Source of the DNA: Gammaproteobacteria bacterium | GTDB lineage: Bacteria; Pseudomonadota; Gammaproteobacteria; S012-40 | Assembly (NCBI GenBank): GCA_026982215.1 | Contig: JALSHN010000023.1 | Location: 1 to 6,442 of the forward strand | DNA: 6,442 nucleotides | Direction: 5' to 3' | In this document: positions 1-6,255 of the stretch, piece after piece | Position numbering within the stretch: position 1 is the first letter of the stretch | Layout: each line of letters opens with the position of its first letter | Position numbers and translations under genes: made by a program | Notes under the pieces: generated by a model | Told to the model about the DNA's origin: nothing | The model's input: only the letters and a program-made list of their open reading frames with translations | The model's database searches: none

Positions 1-377
1 CCTTCGTGGCCGCATCGTTGCTCTATGGTCTCTTGGGTGGGCTGGCGGCCTTGTGGTGGTTGTCCGGCCAGGCGCCGCTGACCTTCAATCTGCCCAAGGT
101 GCATGGCCATCTGATGTTGCTGGGTTTCGTGGCGATGATGATCTACGGGGTGGGACTCCATGTGCTGCCCCGTTTCTCCGGTCGCCCCCTGGCCTCGGAA
201 CGTCTGGCCAATCTGCAGTTCTATCTGGCCAATGCCGGGTTGGTGTTGATGTTGCCGGGTTGGCTGGACGGGGAGCGCTGGTGGATCCATCTGGGCGGGG
301 GGCTGGCGTGGCTGGCGATGGCCCTGTTCGCCTACAACATCGTCGTCACCGTGCGTCATTACGGACCGGGAGGCTGA
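1..377 (+). CDS. Small four-helix membrane protein with H-x16-H-x-LPRF motif (5' partial)
   Basis: The frame is open through the left edge (first full codon at base 3, Phe), so the N-terminus is missing; a GTG at base 6 exists but has no visible upstream site in the window. About 124 residues remain. Four hydrophobic segments are visible at roughly residues 3-21, 35-55, 70-88 and 93-115, counting from base 3. The second helix starts with HGHLM (His34, His36) and ends with HVLPRFSGRP (His53). His36 and His53 lie 17 residues apart, near opposite ends of one helix. This pattern recalls heme-ligating helices of heme-copper oxidase subunit I, NorB and NnrS-like proteins, but the protein is far too short to be any of these. 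The same pattern recurs in the membrane half of the gene at 837. The stop lies 2 nt before the lipoyl-carrier start, so the genes are probably cotranscribed. The membrane call is firm; the metal-binding role is inference. Confidence 0.8.
   Translation, partial: FVAASLLYGLLGGLAALWWLSGQAPLTFNLPKVHGHLMLLGFVAMMIYGVGLHVLPRFSGRPLASERLANLQFYLANAGLVLMLPGWLDGERWWIHLGGGLAWLAMALFAYNIVVTVRHYGPGG
368..373 (+). promoter_or_regulatory. Ribosome binding site GGGAGG for the lipoyl-carrier gene
   Basis: GGGAGG sits 6 nt before the ATG at 380 and lies inside the last codons of the upstream membrane-protein gene. It selects this ATG over the longer open frame that extends upstream in the same phase. Confidence 0.75.
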
Positions 378-379
378 GG

Positions 380-826
380 ATGGCGGAATACCGTGGCTGC
401 GAGATCCCCGAGGATCGATATTACGACTTGGATTATGTCTGGGTGCTGCCCAATGGTGACGGCACCTTCACCATCGGGGTCACCGATCCGGCCCAGACCA
501 TGGCCGGGCGGGTGCAGTACGCCACCTTCCGCAAGCCGGGCACCCATCGGCGTGCGGGAAAGCCGGTGGCGCGGCTGGAGTCGGGCAAGTGGGCCGGCGG
601 GATTCCGGCGCCGTTCTCGGGCACCATCGTCCGGGTCAACGACAAGGTGGAGGCCGATCCCGGGCTGGTGAACGTGGATCCCTATGGCGAGGCCTGGTTG
701 GTGGTGATGCGCCCGGACGACCCCGAGCACGCCCTGGATCGGCTCACCTTCGGGGCCGAGGCGGTGGCGCCGTTGCGGGAATGGATCGAGCGCTACGACG
801 TGCAATGTATGCGTTGCACCACCTGA
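380..826 (+). CDS. GcvH-like lipoyl carrier protein, LbpA-like, with C-terminal CxxC
   Basis: 148 residues, against about 130 for housekeeping GcvH. The lipoyl-domain signature is clear: LESGKWAG (residues 66-73) carries Lys70 where GcvH is lipoylated, followed by PAPFSGTIVRVN and then LVNVDPYGEAWLV (residues 96-108), the typical GcvH 'NxDPYGEGWL' segment. The canonical context around the lysine is ESVKAAS; here it is ESGKW, which I associate with the LbpA-type carriers of the sulfur-oxidising sHdr pathway (family knowledge, not verified by search). The HEW motif near the GcvH N-terminus is replaced by YVW. The C-terminus is extended and ends in VQCMRCTT, giving Cys143 and Cys146 as a CxxC; another Cys is at position 7. 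No glycine cleavage genes (gcvT, gcvP) are in the window. Neighbours are two related membrane proteins, one bearing a thioredoxin domain, so a thiol-redox role is more likely than glycine catabolism. The start is set by GGGAGG 6 nt upstream. Confidence 0.88.
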   Translation: MAEYRGCEIPEDRYYDLDYVWVLPNGDGTFTIGVTDPAQTMAGRVQYATFRKPGTHRRAGKPVARLESGKWAGGIPAPFSGTIVRVNDKVEADPGLVNVDPYGEAWLVVMRPDDPEHALDRLTFGAEAVAPLREWIERYDVQCMRCTT

Positions 827-831
827 GGGGG
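825..831 (+). promoter_or_regulatory. Ribosome binding site GAGGGGG for the thioredoxin-membrane fusion gene
   Basis: The purine run overlaps the stop codon (824-826) of the lipoyl-carrier gene and lies 5 nt before the ATG at 837. It fixes that start and suggests translational linkage of the two genes. Confidence 0.65.
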
Positions 832-836
832 CGGCG

Positions 837-1505
837 ATGAAGGTGGAGCTGCTGGTCTCCGAGTGGTGTGCCTCCTGCCACGAGGCCGAGCGTATCTGGC
901 GTCAGGTGGCCGAGGAACGGGCGTTCGATTTCCAGGTGGTGGACATGGCCCAGCCGGAGGGGCGTGACCTGGCCACCCGGCTGCGCATCCGTTCCATTCC
1001 CGCCTTGATCATCGATGGGGAGCTGAAGGGGGTGGGGGTGCAGAGCCTGGAGGAGGCCCGCGCCCTGGTGGCGGATGCCCCGCCCAGGCAGTCCACCACC
1101 CTACGCCATGTGGGGCTGGGGATGGCACGCAGCGGCCGGTTGATGGTGTTGGCGGCGATGGGCTATTTGGTCGCCACCGGTGCCGGAATGACCTGGGCAG
1201 GCGGGTTGTTGGTGGATGCCGCTTATCGTCCTGCGCTGATCCACCTGTTCACCGTGGGGTTCGTGTTGTTGCTCATCTATGCCCTGGCCGAGCACATGTT
1301 GCCCCGTTTCACCGGTCTGCCCATCCGTACCGGGGCCTGGCCGTGGTTGCAGCAGGGCCTGGTGCATCTGGGGCTGTGGGGCTTCGTGGCCGGCTTCTGG
1401 GGCGCAGGCCGCGGCTGGTCGATGCTGGGGGCCGTGCTGTTGTTTTTGTCGTTGTTGATCTTCGCGGCGCGGCTGGCGCCGTTGTTGCTGTCGCCCTCGC
1501 GCTGA
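837..1505 (+). CDS. Thioredoxin-fold domain fused to four-helix membrane domain (H-x16-H-x-LPRF)
   Basis: 222 residues in two parts. Residues 1-80 form a small thioredoxin/glutaredoxin-like fold: a VELLVSEW strand, active site CASC (Cys11, Cys14), and SIPALI with the expected cis-proline at Pro55, then a strand reading 'LIIDGELKGVG'. There is no signal peptide, so this domain should face the cytoplasm. After a linker, four hydrophobic segments follow at about 101-120, 131-151, 168-188 and 194-216. The second carries IHLFTVGFV and EHMLPRFTGLP; His136 and His153 have exactly the spacing seen in the partial protein at the left edge, and the two are clear paralogues across this helix. The domain could pass electrons between a cytoplasmic dithiol, perhaps the lipoyl group or CxxC of the preceding protein, and a membrane metal centre or quinone; this is inference. 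The gene is 10 nt downstream of the lipoyl carrier and ends the + strand block. Confidence 0.87.
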   Translation: MKVELLVSEWCASCHEAERIWRQVAEERAFDFQVVDMAQPEGRDLATRLRIRSIPALIIDGELKGVGVQSLEEARALVADAPPRQSTTLRHVGLGMARSGRLMVLAAMGYLVATGAGMTWAGGLLVDAAYRPALIHLFTVGFVLLLIYALAEHMLPRFTGLPIRTGAWPWLQQGLVHLGLWGFVAGFWGAGRGWSMLGAVLLFLSLLIFAARLAPLLLSPSR

Positions 1506-1510
1506 GCTCA
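1503..1510. repeat. Palindrome TGAGCTCA joining two convergent stop codons
   Basis: The eight bases are perfectly self-complementary. Bases 1503-1505 are the TGA stop of the + strand fusion gene, and 1510-1508 read as the TGA stop of galE on the - strand. Only GC (1506-1507) separates the genes. Confidence 0.9.
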
Positions 1511-2518
1511 GCCGCCGTAGGCCGCGCCGGCGGCGATCTTGCGTTCCCAGGCCAGCGCGGTCTTGCAGATGAAGTCCAGGTCGTCGTAGCGGGGGGTCCA
1601 GCCCAGCAGTTCGCGGATACGGCTGGCATCGGCCACCAGGGTGGGCGGATCGCCGGGACGCCGGGGCTTTTCCACGATGTGCAATGGCGCGCCGTTGACC
1701 CGTTCCATGGCGGCCAGTACCTCGCGCACGCTGTAGCCGTGGCCATAGCCGCAGTTGAGGGTAAGGGACTCCCCGCCGGCGGCGAGGTGGTCCAGGGCCT
1801 TCAGGTGGGCATCGGCCAGGTCTTCCACGTGAATGTAATCGCGCACACCGGTGCCATCGGGGGTGGGGTAGTCGGTGCCGAAGATGGCGACGAAGTCGCG
1901 TTTGCCCACCGCGTGTTCCGCCGCCACCTTGGTGAGCAGGGTGGCCCCGGGGGTGGATTGGCCGATGCGGCCTTCCGGGTCGGAGCCGGCGACGTTGAAA
2001 TAACGCAGTACCACGTAGCGGGGGCCGCCGGCCTCGGCCAGGTCGCGCAGCATCCATTCGCTCATCAGCTTGGAGCTGCCGTAGGGGTTGATGGGGGTGG
2101 TGGGGCTGTCTTCACGGGCCACTCCCCCTTCGGGGACGCCATAGACCGCGGCGGTGGAGGAGAAGACGAAATACTTCACCCCGGCCTCGTGGCAGCATTG
2201 CAACAGGTTGCGGGTGGCGCAGGTATTGTTGCCGTAATACTTGAGGGGGTCGGCCACTGATTCGGGGACGACGGTGTGGGCGGCGAAGTGGAGCACCGCC
2301 TGGATGCGATGCGTTTGCAGCAAGCGGGAGACCCGCTCGCGGTCGGCGGTGTCGCCCACCACCAGCTCGCCGTAGAGCACCGCTTGGCGGAAGCCCTTGC
2401 CGAGGTTGTCCAGGATCACCAGGTTGCGGTAGCCGGCCTCGCCCAGCTGTTTCACCACGTGGGAGCCGATGTAGCCGGCGCCGCCGGTGATCAGGATGCC
2501 TGCGTCCTTGTCGAGCAT
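1508..2518 (-). CDS. galE: UDP-glucose 4-epimerase
   Basis: 336 residues, a normal GalE length. It is an NAD-dependent extended short-chain dehydrogenase that interconverts UDP-glucose and UDP-galactose (some members also UDP-GlcNAc/GalNAc) in the cytoplasm. Visible features: the Rossmann motif TGGAGYIGSH (residues 11-20, GxxGxxG), the LDNLGKG turn (36-42) after the second strand, HFAAHTVVPES (78-88), FSSTAAVYG (119-127), the catalytic YGSSK (Tyr146, Lys150), LRYFNVAGSD (171-180) and VRDYIHVEDLADAH (226-238), the GalE-type substrate region. Thr122 aligns with the active-site Ser124 of E. coli GalE, a common conservative change. The start at 2518 is chosen because the Rossmann motif begins a few residues later and GAGGA lies 6 nt upstream; a longer in-frame extension lacks such support. 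It is the last gene of the - strand glycosylation block, 37 nt after the anchored beta-rich protein, and probably supplies the sugar nucleotide used there. Confidence 0.95.
   Translation of the reverse strand: MLDKDAGILITGGAGYIGSHVVKQLGEAGYRNLVILDNLGKGFRQAVLYGELVVGDTADRERVSRLLQTHRIQAVLHFAAHTVVPESVADPLKYYGNNTCATRNLLQCCHEAGVKYFVFSSTAAVYGVPEGGVAREDSPTTPINPYGSSKLMSEWMLRDLAEAGGPRYVVLRYFNVAGSDPEGRIGQSTPGATLLTKVAAEHAVGKRDFVAIFGTDYPTPDGTGVRDYIHVEDLADAHLKALDHLAAGGESLTLNCGYGHGYSVREVLAAMERVNGAPLHIVEKPRRPGDPPTLVADASRIRELLGWTPRYDDLDFICKTALAWERKIAAGAAYGG
1511..1534. other. GC-only hairpin potential at the 3' end of galE
   Basis: GCCGCCG (1511-1517) pairs perfectly with CGGCGGC (1528-1534) around a 10-nt loop. 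It lies within the last galE codons and just past the convergent stop codons. No T-run follows on either strand, so it is not a standard intrinsic terminator. It might slow polymerase or protect a 3' end, or simply reflect GC-rich coding sequence. Confidence 0.3.
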
Positions 2519-2524
2519 GGATCG

Positions 2525-2529
2525 TCCTC
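2525..2529 (-). promoter_or_regulatory. Ribosome binding site GAGGA for galE
   Basis: On the - strand GAGGA stands 6 nt before the ATG at 2518. It decides that start. The 37-nt gap that contains it shows no recognisable promoter or terminator, so galE is probably read through from the genes upstream. Confidence 0.65.
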
Positions 2530-2555
2530 GTCGGGTTTTCGGGGTGCGGATTCTA

Positions 2556-3329
2556 TCATCGCCGGCTGTGTTTGCGCCGCAGTCCGAGGAAAATCGATCC
2601 CAGGAGGAGTACGGCGGCCGCGAGGGCAAGGCCGTTCCAGGGGACGGTGGCCAGGGGCGGGACGGTATTCAATTCCAGGGCGGCGTAGGCAATGCGATGG
2701 CCGGCAGGGGTGTCGAAGTCGGCCAGGGCGTGGATGACGGCGTTGGGGCGGTGGCCGGCGATGTCGAGGTAGTTCAGCGGGGTCTCCAGGGTGCGCCGCT
2801 CGCCGGGGTCGAGGGTGAGGCGTGCCGGTGGCGGGGTGAGGCCGAGCTCCCAGGGGGCCAGCACGGTGAGGTCGATCTCCAGGGGGGTCGGGCCGTGGTT
2901 TTCCAGTTGCAAACGGGGAGCGTCGTCACCCGTTTGCCACTGCAGAAGGAGTTCGTCGGGAGGGCGGTATTCGGGGTTGGCGATGAAGGTCGGCAGGCTG
3001 TAGGCCGCCCGCGGGGAGTTGTAGCGCAGGTCCACCAGCAGGCCGTAGTGCCCCTCCCTCGGTGGGATCAGGTCCAGGCGTTGTTGGTAGTAGTGCCCGC
3101 TCTCCAGGCGTTCCAAGGGGGGCAGGGTTTGGCTGCGGCCGAGAAACCAGACGATGGGTTGGATCTTTAAGGCCGGTTCGCGGCCGAAATTGTGCACGGT
3201 GAGGTGCAGGCGCAGGCGCCCGGGTTCCAGGGTGGCGGAGAGGGTCTGGCGCAGTTGGATCTCTCCGCTCGCGGCCGGGAGGGGGGCGGCCAGAGCCAGG
3301 AGCAGCAGGGCGAGGTGCAGCGGGGTCAT
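2556..3329 (-). CDS. Secreted, C-terminally anchored beta-rich protein of unknown function
   Basis: 257 residues; I do not recognise a named family. Residues 1-22 are a Sec-type signal peptide: MTPLH, a Leu/Ala-rich core, then a probable cleavage near PAASG. Residues 232-250 form one transmembrane helix followed by RRKHSRR, a positive stop-transfer tail, so the main part should sit in the periplasm, anchored in the inner membrane. Between them are alternating polar and hydrophobic strands (for example LRLHLTVHNFGREPA at 39-53, LQLENHGPTPLEIDLTVL at 140-157 and DPGERRTLETPL at 174-185). These resemble immunoglobulin-like sandwich domains of the CARDB or NEW3 sort, probably in two copies; that assignment is by eye. 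The ATG at 3329 overlaps the stop of the upstream GT-C-like gene by 4 nt (ATGA), and no good ribosome site is visible, so translational coupling is likely. The two products probably work together at the periplasmic face. A start 12 codons further upstream would spoil the signal peptide. Confidence 0.8.
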   Translation of the reverse strand: MTPLHLALLLLALAAPLPAASGEIQLRQTLSATLEPGRLRLHLTVHNFGREPALKIQPIVWFLGRSQTLPPLERLESGHYYQQRLDLIPPREGHYGLLVDLRYNSPRAAYSLPTFIANPEYRPPDELLLQWQTGDDAPRLQLENHGPTPLEIDLTVLAPWELGLTPPPARLTLDPGERRTLETPLNYLDIAGHRPNAVIHALADFDTPAGHRIAYAALELNTVPPLATVPWNGLALAAAVLLLGSIFLGLRRKHSRR

Positions 3330-5941
3330 GCCGTGTCGCTGAGGGCGGCCAGGCGTTTGACGCATTGGCGCCGGCGTTGCGGGTCGCGCTCTTTCTCCAT
3401 ACAGCGCAGCAGCAGCTCGCGGGCCTCTCGAGTCTGCCCTCGCGCGCGGGCGATGTCGGCCGCCAGGGCCAGGGCCTCAGGGAGGTAGATCCAGTTGGGG
3501 TAGCCGTCGAGCAGGGTGTCGATCAGGGTTTGGGCCTGCTCCAGCGCCCCCATGTTGAGGTAGGCGGTGGCCAGGGCCAGATAGGTGGTGGGCAGGTCGG
3601 CGTGGTCCATGTCCAGGTTGTCCTCGCTCAGGGCACGTCGATAGGCATTCACGGCTTCGGACCAGCGGCCTTGGGCCGCCAGGGCGTTGCCGGCCAATAA
3701 ATCGGCGGTGATGCGGTGTTTCTCTTGGTAGGCAAGGATCGCGCCGATGAGGAGGATCAGTGTTGCGGCGAGGCGCAGGGGGGTTCGCCAGGGGCGAAGC
3801 CGTCGGGGATGCCAAGCCAAGGGCAGCCAGATCCGTCGCCAGCTTCGGGGCAGGGAACGTCGGGTCAGTGAGACGGTGATGAGCAACCCGCCCACGGTCA
3901 ACACCATGCCCAGCCATTCCCAGGGAGAGCGGCGATATTCCAGGTGCACCGTTTGGCCTCGGGGGTAGATCAGCATCAGGCCCGGGCTTACCGGGTAGAG
4001 GGTCTCTCCGGTGGCCGCTTGCCAATTGGGATGGTAGGCCACCTTGATGAGGTGGGGTTGGCCGGGGCGGTCGGTGCGAAAGCGGATCTGTCGCCCGTCG
4101 ATGTGGACCTCGCTGATCGTTGCCGGGGGCAGACGGGGCAGGGCGGGGGGCGCCGGGGTGCGTCCAAAGCGGTCCATCACTACGGTGGCGGGGAAGTGGT
4201 GGCGGGCATGATCAGCGATGAAGTGTTGGGGGACCAGCAGCGGCGCGCCGGGCTCGGGGCCGCCGCGGCGGAACCAGGCCTGGAGGCGGTCTTTCCAGCG
4301 TGCGCCGCCGCAGTCGCAGGCCAGCGGGGGGAGGGAGAGCCCTTCCACCAGCCCGGGAGATGGGCGGCTGAGACGGTAGAGGGCCAGGGAACCGGCGCGG
4401 CCGACGAGCTGGAAGCCGGGGTGCTCGTTCAGCAGGCCCTGCATCAGCGGGCTGGCGATGATGACGTGGTTGACGTGCAGCAGCCGCAGGTGGCGTTCGG
4501 CCAGGTCGGGGTCGTAGTGGGAGTAGACGATGGGGGAGGGGGAGCCGATGCGCAGGGAGATCTCGGCGGTGACGGTGGTGACTGCCCGGGCCAGCAAGGC
4601 GGAGGCATAGTGGATGCCTTCGGTGGTGGGGTGGCCGGTGAACAGGGGCAGGTTTTCGAACACCCGGTCGGTGCCGAAGCGGGGGCCGTAGGCGGCGTGT
4701 TCCCAGCCCACCCGCCCTTCCACCTTGGCCAACAGCCGGCGGAGTTGGTCCATCTCTGCCCCGGGGGCGAAGGCGGGGGTGGCCTGGTAGCCGGCGTAGT
4801 TGGCGAGGAACCAGCGGGGGCCGATGTGCTGTGGGTCCCACAGGGTGCCGAGGCCGAGGGCGCCTGCCAGGGCCAGGGCGGCGGCGCTGCTGTGGCGGGG
4901 GTGTGGTGTCGGCAGGGCGCGTAACAGGGCGTGAAGGCCGCTCCAGGCGCTCATCAGGGCGAAGAACAGCAACGGGGGGAAGAAACGGATGTCGGCGATG
5001 TGGAGCAGGCTGGCCGTCAGGTAGAGGCCGGCGCTGATGATCATGCCGTAGAGAAAAAAGCCGTCGCTGGGTCGGGGACGTCCCTTCCAGCGGGCCAGGA
5101 GCTGTAACACCAGCGCCAGCAGGATCACTTCGCCGAAGGCTTGATGGAACAGGTCGCTCCATTGGGGGAATTGCCACACCGCGCGGATGGGGGTGGTGTA
5201 GGGCATCCCGGCCAGCATGGGCAGGGTCCAGAAGGCCATGAACAGGAAGGCGAGGCCGTAGAGGGCGGCGATTTCGGGGAGTCGTCGCAGGCCACCGCGG
5301 CGCAGCAGGAACCACAGGGGCAGGAGGACGGCGCTGAGAAAGACGAAGGCGTGGGAGAGGCCGGTGAGTGCCAACAGCAGGGCGGGGCGGCGTATCCGCC
5401 GGCGGGGGAGGTCGGTGAACAGGGCGCCGATGAGGAGGATTTGCAGGGCGAAGGCGAGTGAGTAGGCGAATTCTCCCGCCAGGGTGGAGAGCAGGTTGCC
5501 ACCGAACATGTCGAAACGTTCGTGGAACAGGAAGATCAGGCTGAGTGCGGCGCCGCCGAGGCGCTCCCACGGCCCGCGCCCTTGGGCGCGGAGCATCCAC
5601 CACACGGCCAGGGGGGTGAGCCAGGTGCCGGCCAGGGTGGCTAGTTTGAGGCCGACGCTGAGGGGGAAGAGGCTGCCCAGCAGCAGGGCGAGCAGGAAGG
5701 GGGGGATGAAGTAGTACTGGAAGTCGGGGTAGCCGAAGAAGTTGTCCTGGCTCCAACCGAACAGCCGCCCCTGGGGTAGCAGACCGTCACGCAGGTGGAG
5801 CAGGACTTGGTGCCAGGATCCCGAATCGCCACCGGTGAGGATGGTGTCGCTGAATACCGGTGCCCAGGGGAAGCGCAGGGCGATGGCCGTGTAGAGGCCG
5901 ATGAGGGCGAGTACTTCCCACGGCGAAGATGCCCGCTTCAT
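3326..5941 (-). CDS. Large GT-C-like membrane protein (PTPS-related type) with C-terminal TPR region
   Basis: 871 residues. About 11 hydrophobic segments fill residues 8-367, then a soluble domain (about 370-672), two more helices (674-692 and 721-738) and a helical tail. The first loop holds ILTGGDSGSWHQ (GGD at 37-39) and WSQDNFFGYPDFQYYF (63-78). This is the arrangement of membrane proteins annotated as '6-pyruvoyl-tetrahydropterin synthase-related', which look like GT-C glycosyltransferases using lipid-linked sugars. An acidic residue in the first periplasmic loop is the usual GT-C catalytic site, so Asp39 is a candidate. PLFTGHPTTEGIHYAS (432-447) is another typical segment. Residues 743-860 contain two to three TPR-like repeats (AAQGRWSEAVNAYRRAL; ATAYLNMGALEQAQTL). 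The loop 693-722 is rich in Arg and so probably cytoplasmic, which places the TPRs in the periplasm. Likely role: transfer of a sugar from a polyprenyl phosphate to a periplasmic acceptor. The ATG at 5941 overlaps the upstream stop by 4 nt; a GTG 7 codons earlier is less likely. Confidence 0.85.
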   Translation of the reverse strand: MKRASSPWEVLALIGLYTAIALRFPWAPVFSDTILTGGDSGSWHQVLLHLRDGLLPQGRLFGWSQDNFFGYPDFQYYFIPPFLLALLLGSLFPLSVGLKLATLAGTWLTPLAVWWMLRAQGRGPWERLGGAALSLIFLFHERFDMFGGNLLSTLAGEFAYSLAFALQILLIGALFTDLPRRRIRRPALLLALTGLSHAFVFLSAVLLPLWFLLRRGGLRRLPEIAALYGLAFLFMAFWTLPMLAGMPYTTPIRAVWQFPQWSDLFHQAFGEVILLALVLQLLARWKGRPRPSDGFFLYGMIISAGLYLTASLLHIADIRFFPPLLFFALMSAWSGLHALLRALPTPHPRHSSAAALALAGALGLGTLWDPQHIGPRWFLANYAGYQATPAFAPGAEMDQLRRLLAKVEGRVGWEHAAYGPRFGTDRVFENLPLFTGHPTTEGIHYASALLARAVTTVTAEISLRIGSPSPIVYSHYDPDLAERHLRLLHVNHVIIASPLMQGLLNEHPGFQLVGRAGSLALYRLSRPSPGLVEGLSLPPLACDCGGARWKDRLQAWFRRGGPEPGAPLLVPQHFIADHARHHFPATVVMDRFGRTPAPPALPRLPPATISEVHIDGRQIRFRTDRPGQPHLIKVAYHPNWQAATGETLYPVSPGLMLIYPRGQTVHLEYRRSPWEWLGMVLTVGGLLITVSLTRRSLPRSWRRIWLPLAWHPRRLRPWRTPLRLAATLILLIGAILAYQEKHRITADLLAGNALAAQGRWSEAVNAYRRALSEDNLDMDHADLPTTYLALATAYLNMGALEQAQTLIDTLLDGYPNWIYLPEALALAADIARARGQTREARELLLRCMEKERDPQRRRQCVKRLAALSDTA

Positions 5942-6255
5942 CGTCCCAGGGCCAGCAGCCACAGGCCGGCCAGCAGCAGGGCCACCCCCAGAGCGCGCGG
6001 CAGGTTCATCGTCTCCCCCAGGGTCAGGCCGGCAAGGACCACGGCGAGGGTGGTGCCGCCGACCATGAGGGGGGAGAGCCAGGAGAGCGGCAGGGTGCGC
6101 AGCAGGTGAAAATAGAGGGCGAAGGCCACGAGGTAGGCCAGGGCGGCGGTGCCCAGCCAGGGAACGGGATGGGGCGTGGCGGCAGCCAGTTTGAGGGCCA
6201 GTTGCGCCCCGGCGGCGAGGAGGATGCCGGTGAGGATGAGCAGAGACTCAGTCAT
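5938..6255 (-). CDS. SMR/ArnE-like small membrane protein, probable polyprenyl-phosphate-sugar flippase subunit
   Basis: 105 residues with four transmembrane helices (about 3-22, 33-52, 58-79 and 86-103), the size and layout of the small multidrug resistance fold in the drug/metabolite transporter superfamily. Helix 1 reads ILLAAGAQLALK (residues 11-22), close to the AGQLCQK of ArnE. Ala14 stands where EmrE has its essential proton-coupling Glu14, so drug export is unlikely. Helix 3 ends with LGET (Glu81) before a final GVALLLAGLWLL helix, as is usual in the superfamily. ArnE/ArnF-type proteins move undecaprenyl-phosphate-linked sugar across the inner membrane. Its place here between a GT2 polyprenyl-phosphate transferase (8-nt overlap) and a GT-C-like protein (4-nt overlap) fits that role. 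GAGGA lies only 2 nt before the ATG, a short spacing, so translation may depend on the upstream gene. Drug transport cannot be excluded formally, but the context argues against it. Confidence 0.85.
   Translation of the reverse strand: MTESLLILTGILLAAGAQLALKLAAATPHPVPWLGTAALAYLVAFALYFHLLRTLPLSWLSPLMVGGTTLAVVLAGLTLGETMNLPRALGVALLLAGLWLLALGR

Noticed and set aside
380..826. Housekeeping glycine cleavage H protein (gcvH)
   Set aside because: The lipoyl domain is real, but the lysine context, extra CxxC tail and neighbours differ from gcvH, and no gcvT or gcvP is present in the window.
1511..1534. Bidirectional intrinsic terminator
   Set aside because: The 7-bp stem is perfect, but no T-run follows on either strand and the stem is inside galE codons.
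1101..2057. Long open frame on the - strand across the convergent junction
   Set aside because: It is very rich in Pro, Arg, Gly and Gln with no domain signal and lies over galE and the thioredoxin-membrane gene, both of which have clear motifs. It is a GC-rich shadow.
2519..2555. Separate promoter for galE
   Set aside because: The 37-nt gap shows no recognisable -35/-10 pair and is too short to argue for one beyond the ribosome site.
3944..4924. 326-codon open frame on the + strand
   Set aside because: Gly/Val/Gln-rich antisense shadow of the GT-C-like gene with no recognisable motif or good start site.
4212..5756. 514-codon open frame on the - strand
   Set aside because: Its translation is Pro/Arg-rich and low-complexity, and it is an alternative phase of the GT-C-like gene, whose membrane helices and motifs are coherent.
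3326..5941. 6-pyruvoyl-tetrahydropterin synthase (pterin enzyme)
   Set aside because: Database names of this type refer only to a membrane-protein family label. The sequence is a multi-helix membrane protein with no pterin synthase catalytic features visible.
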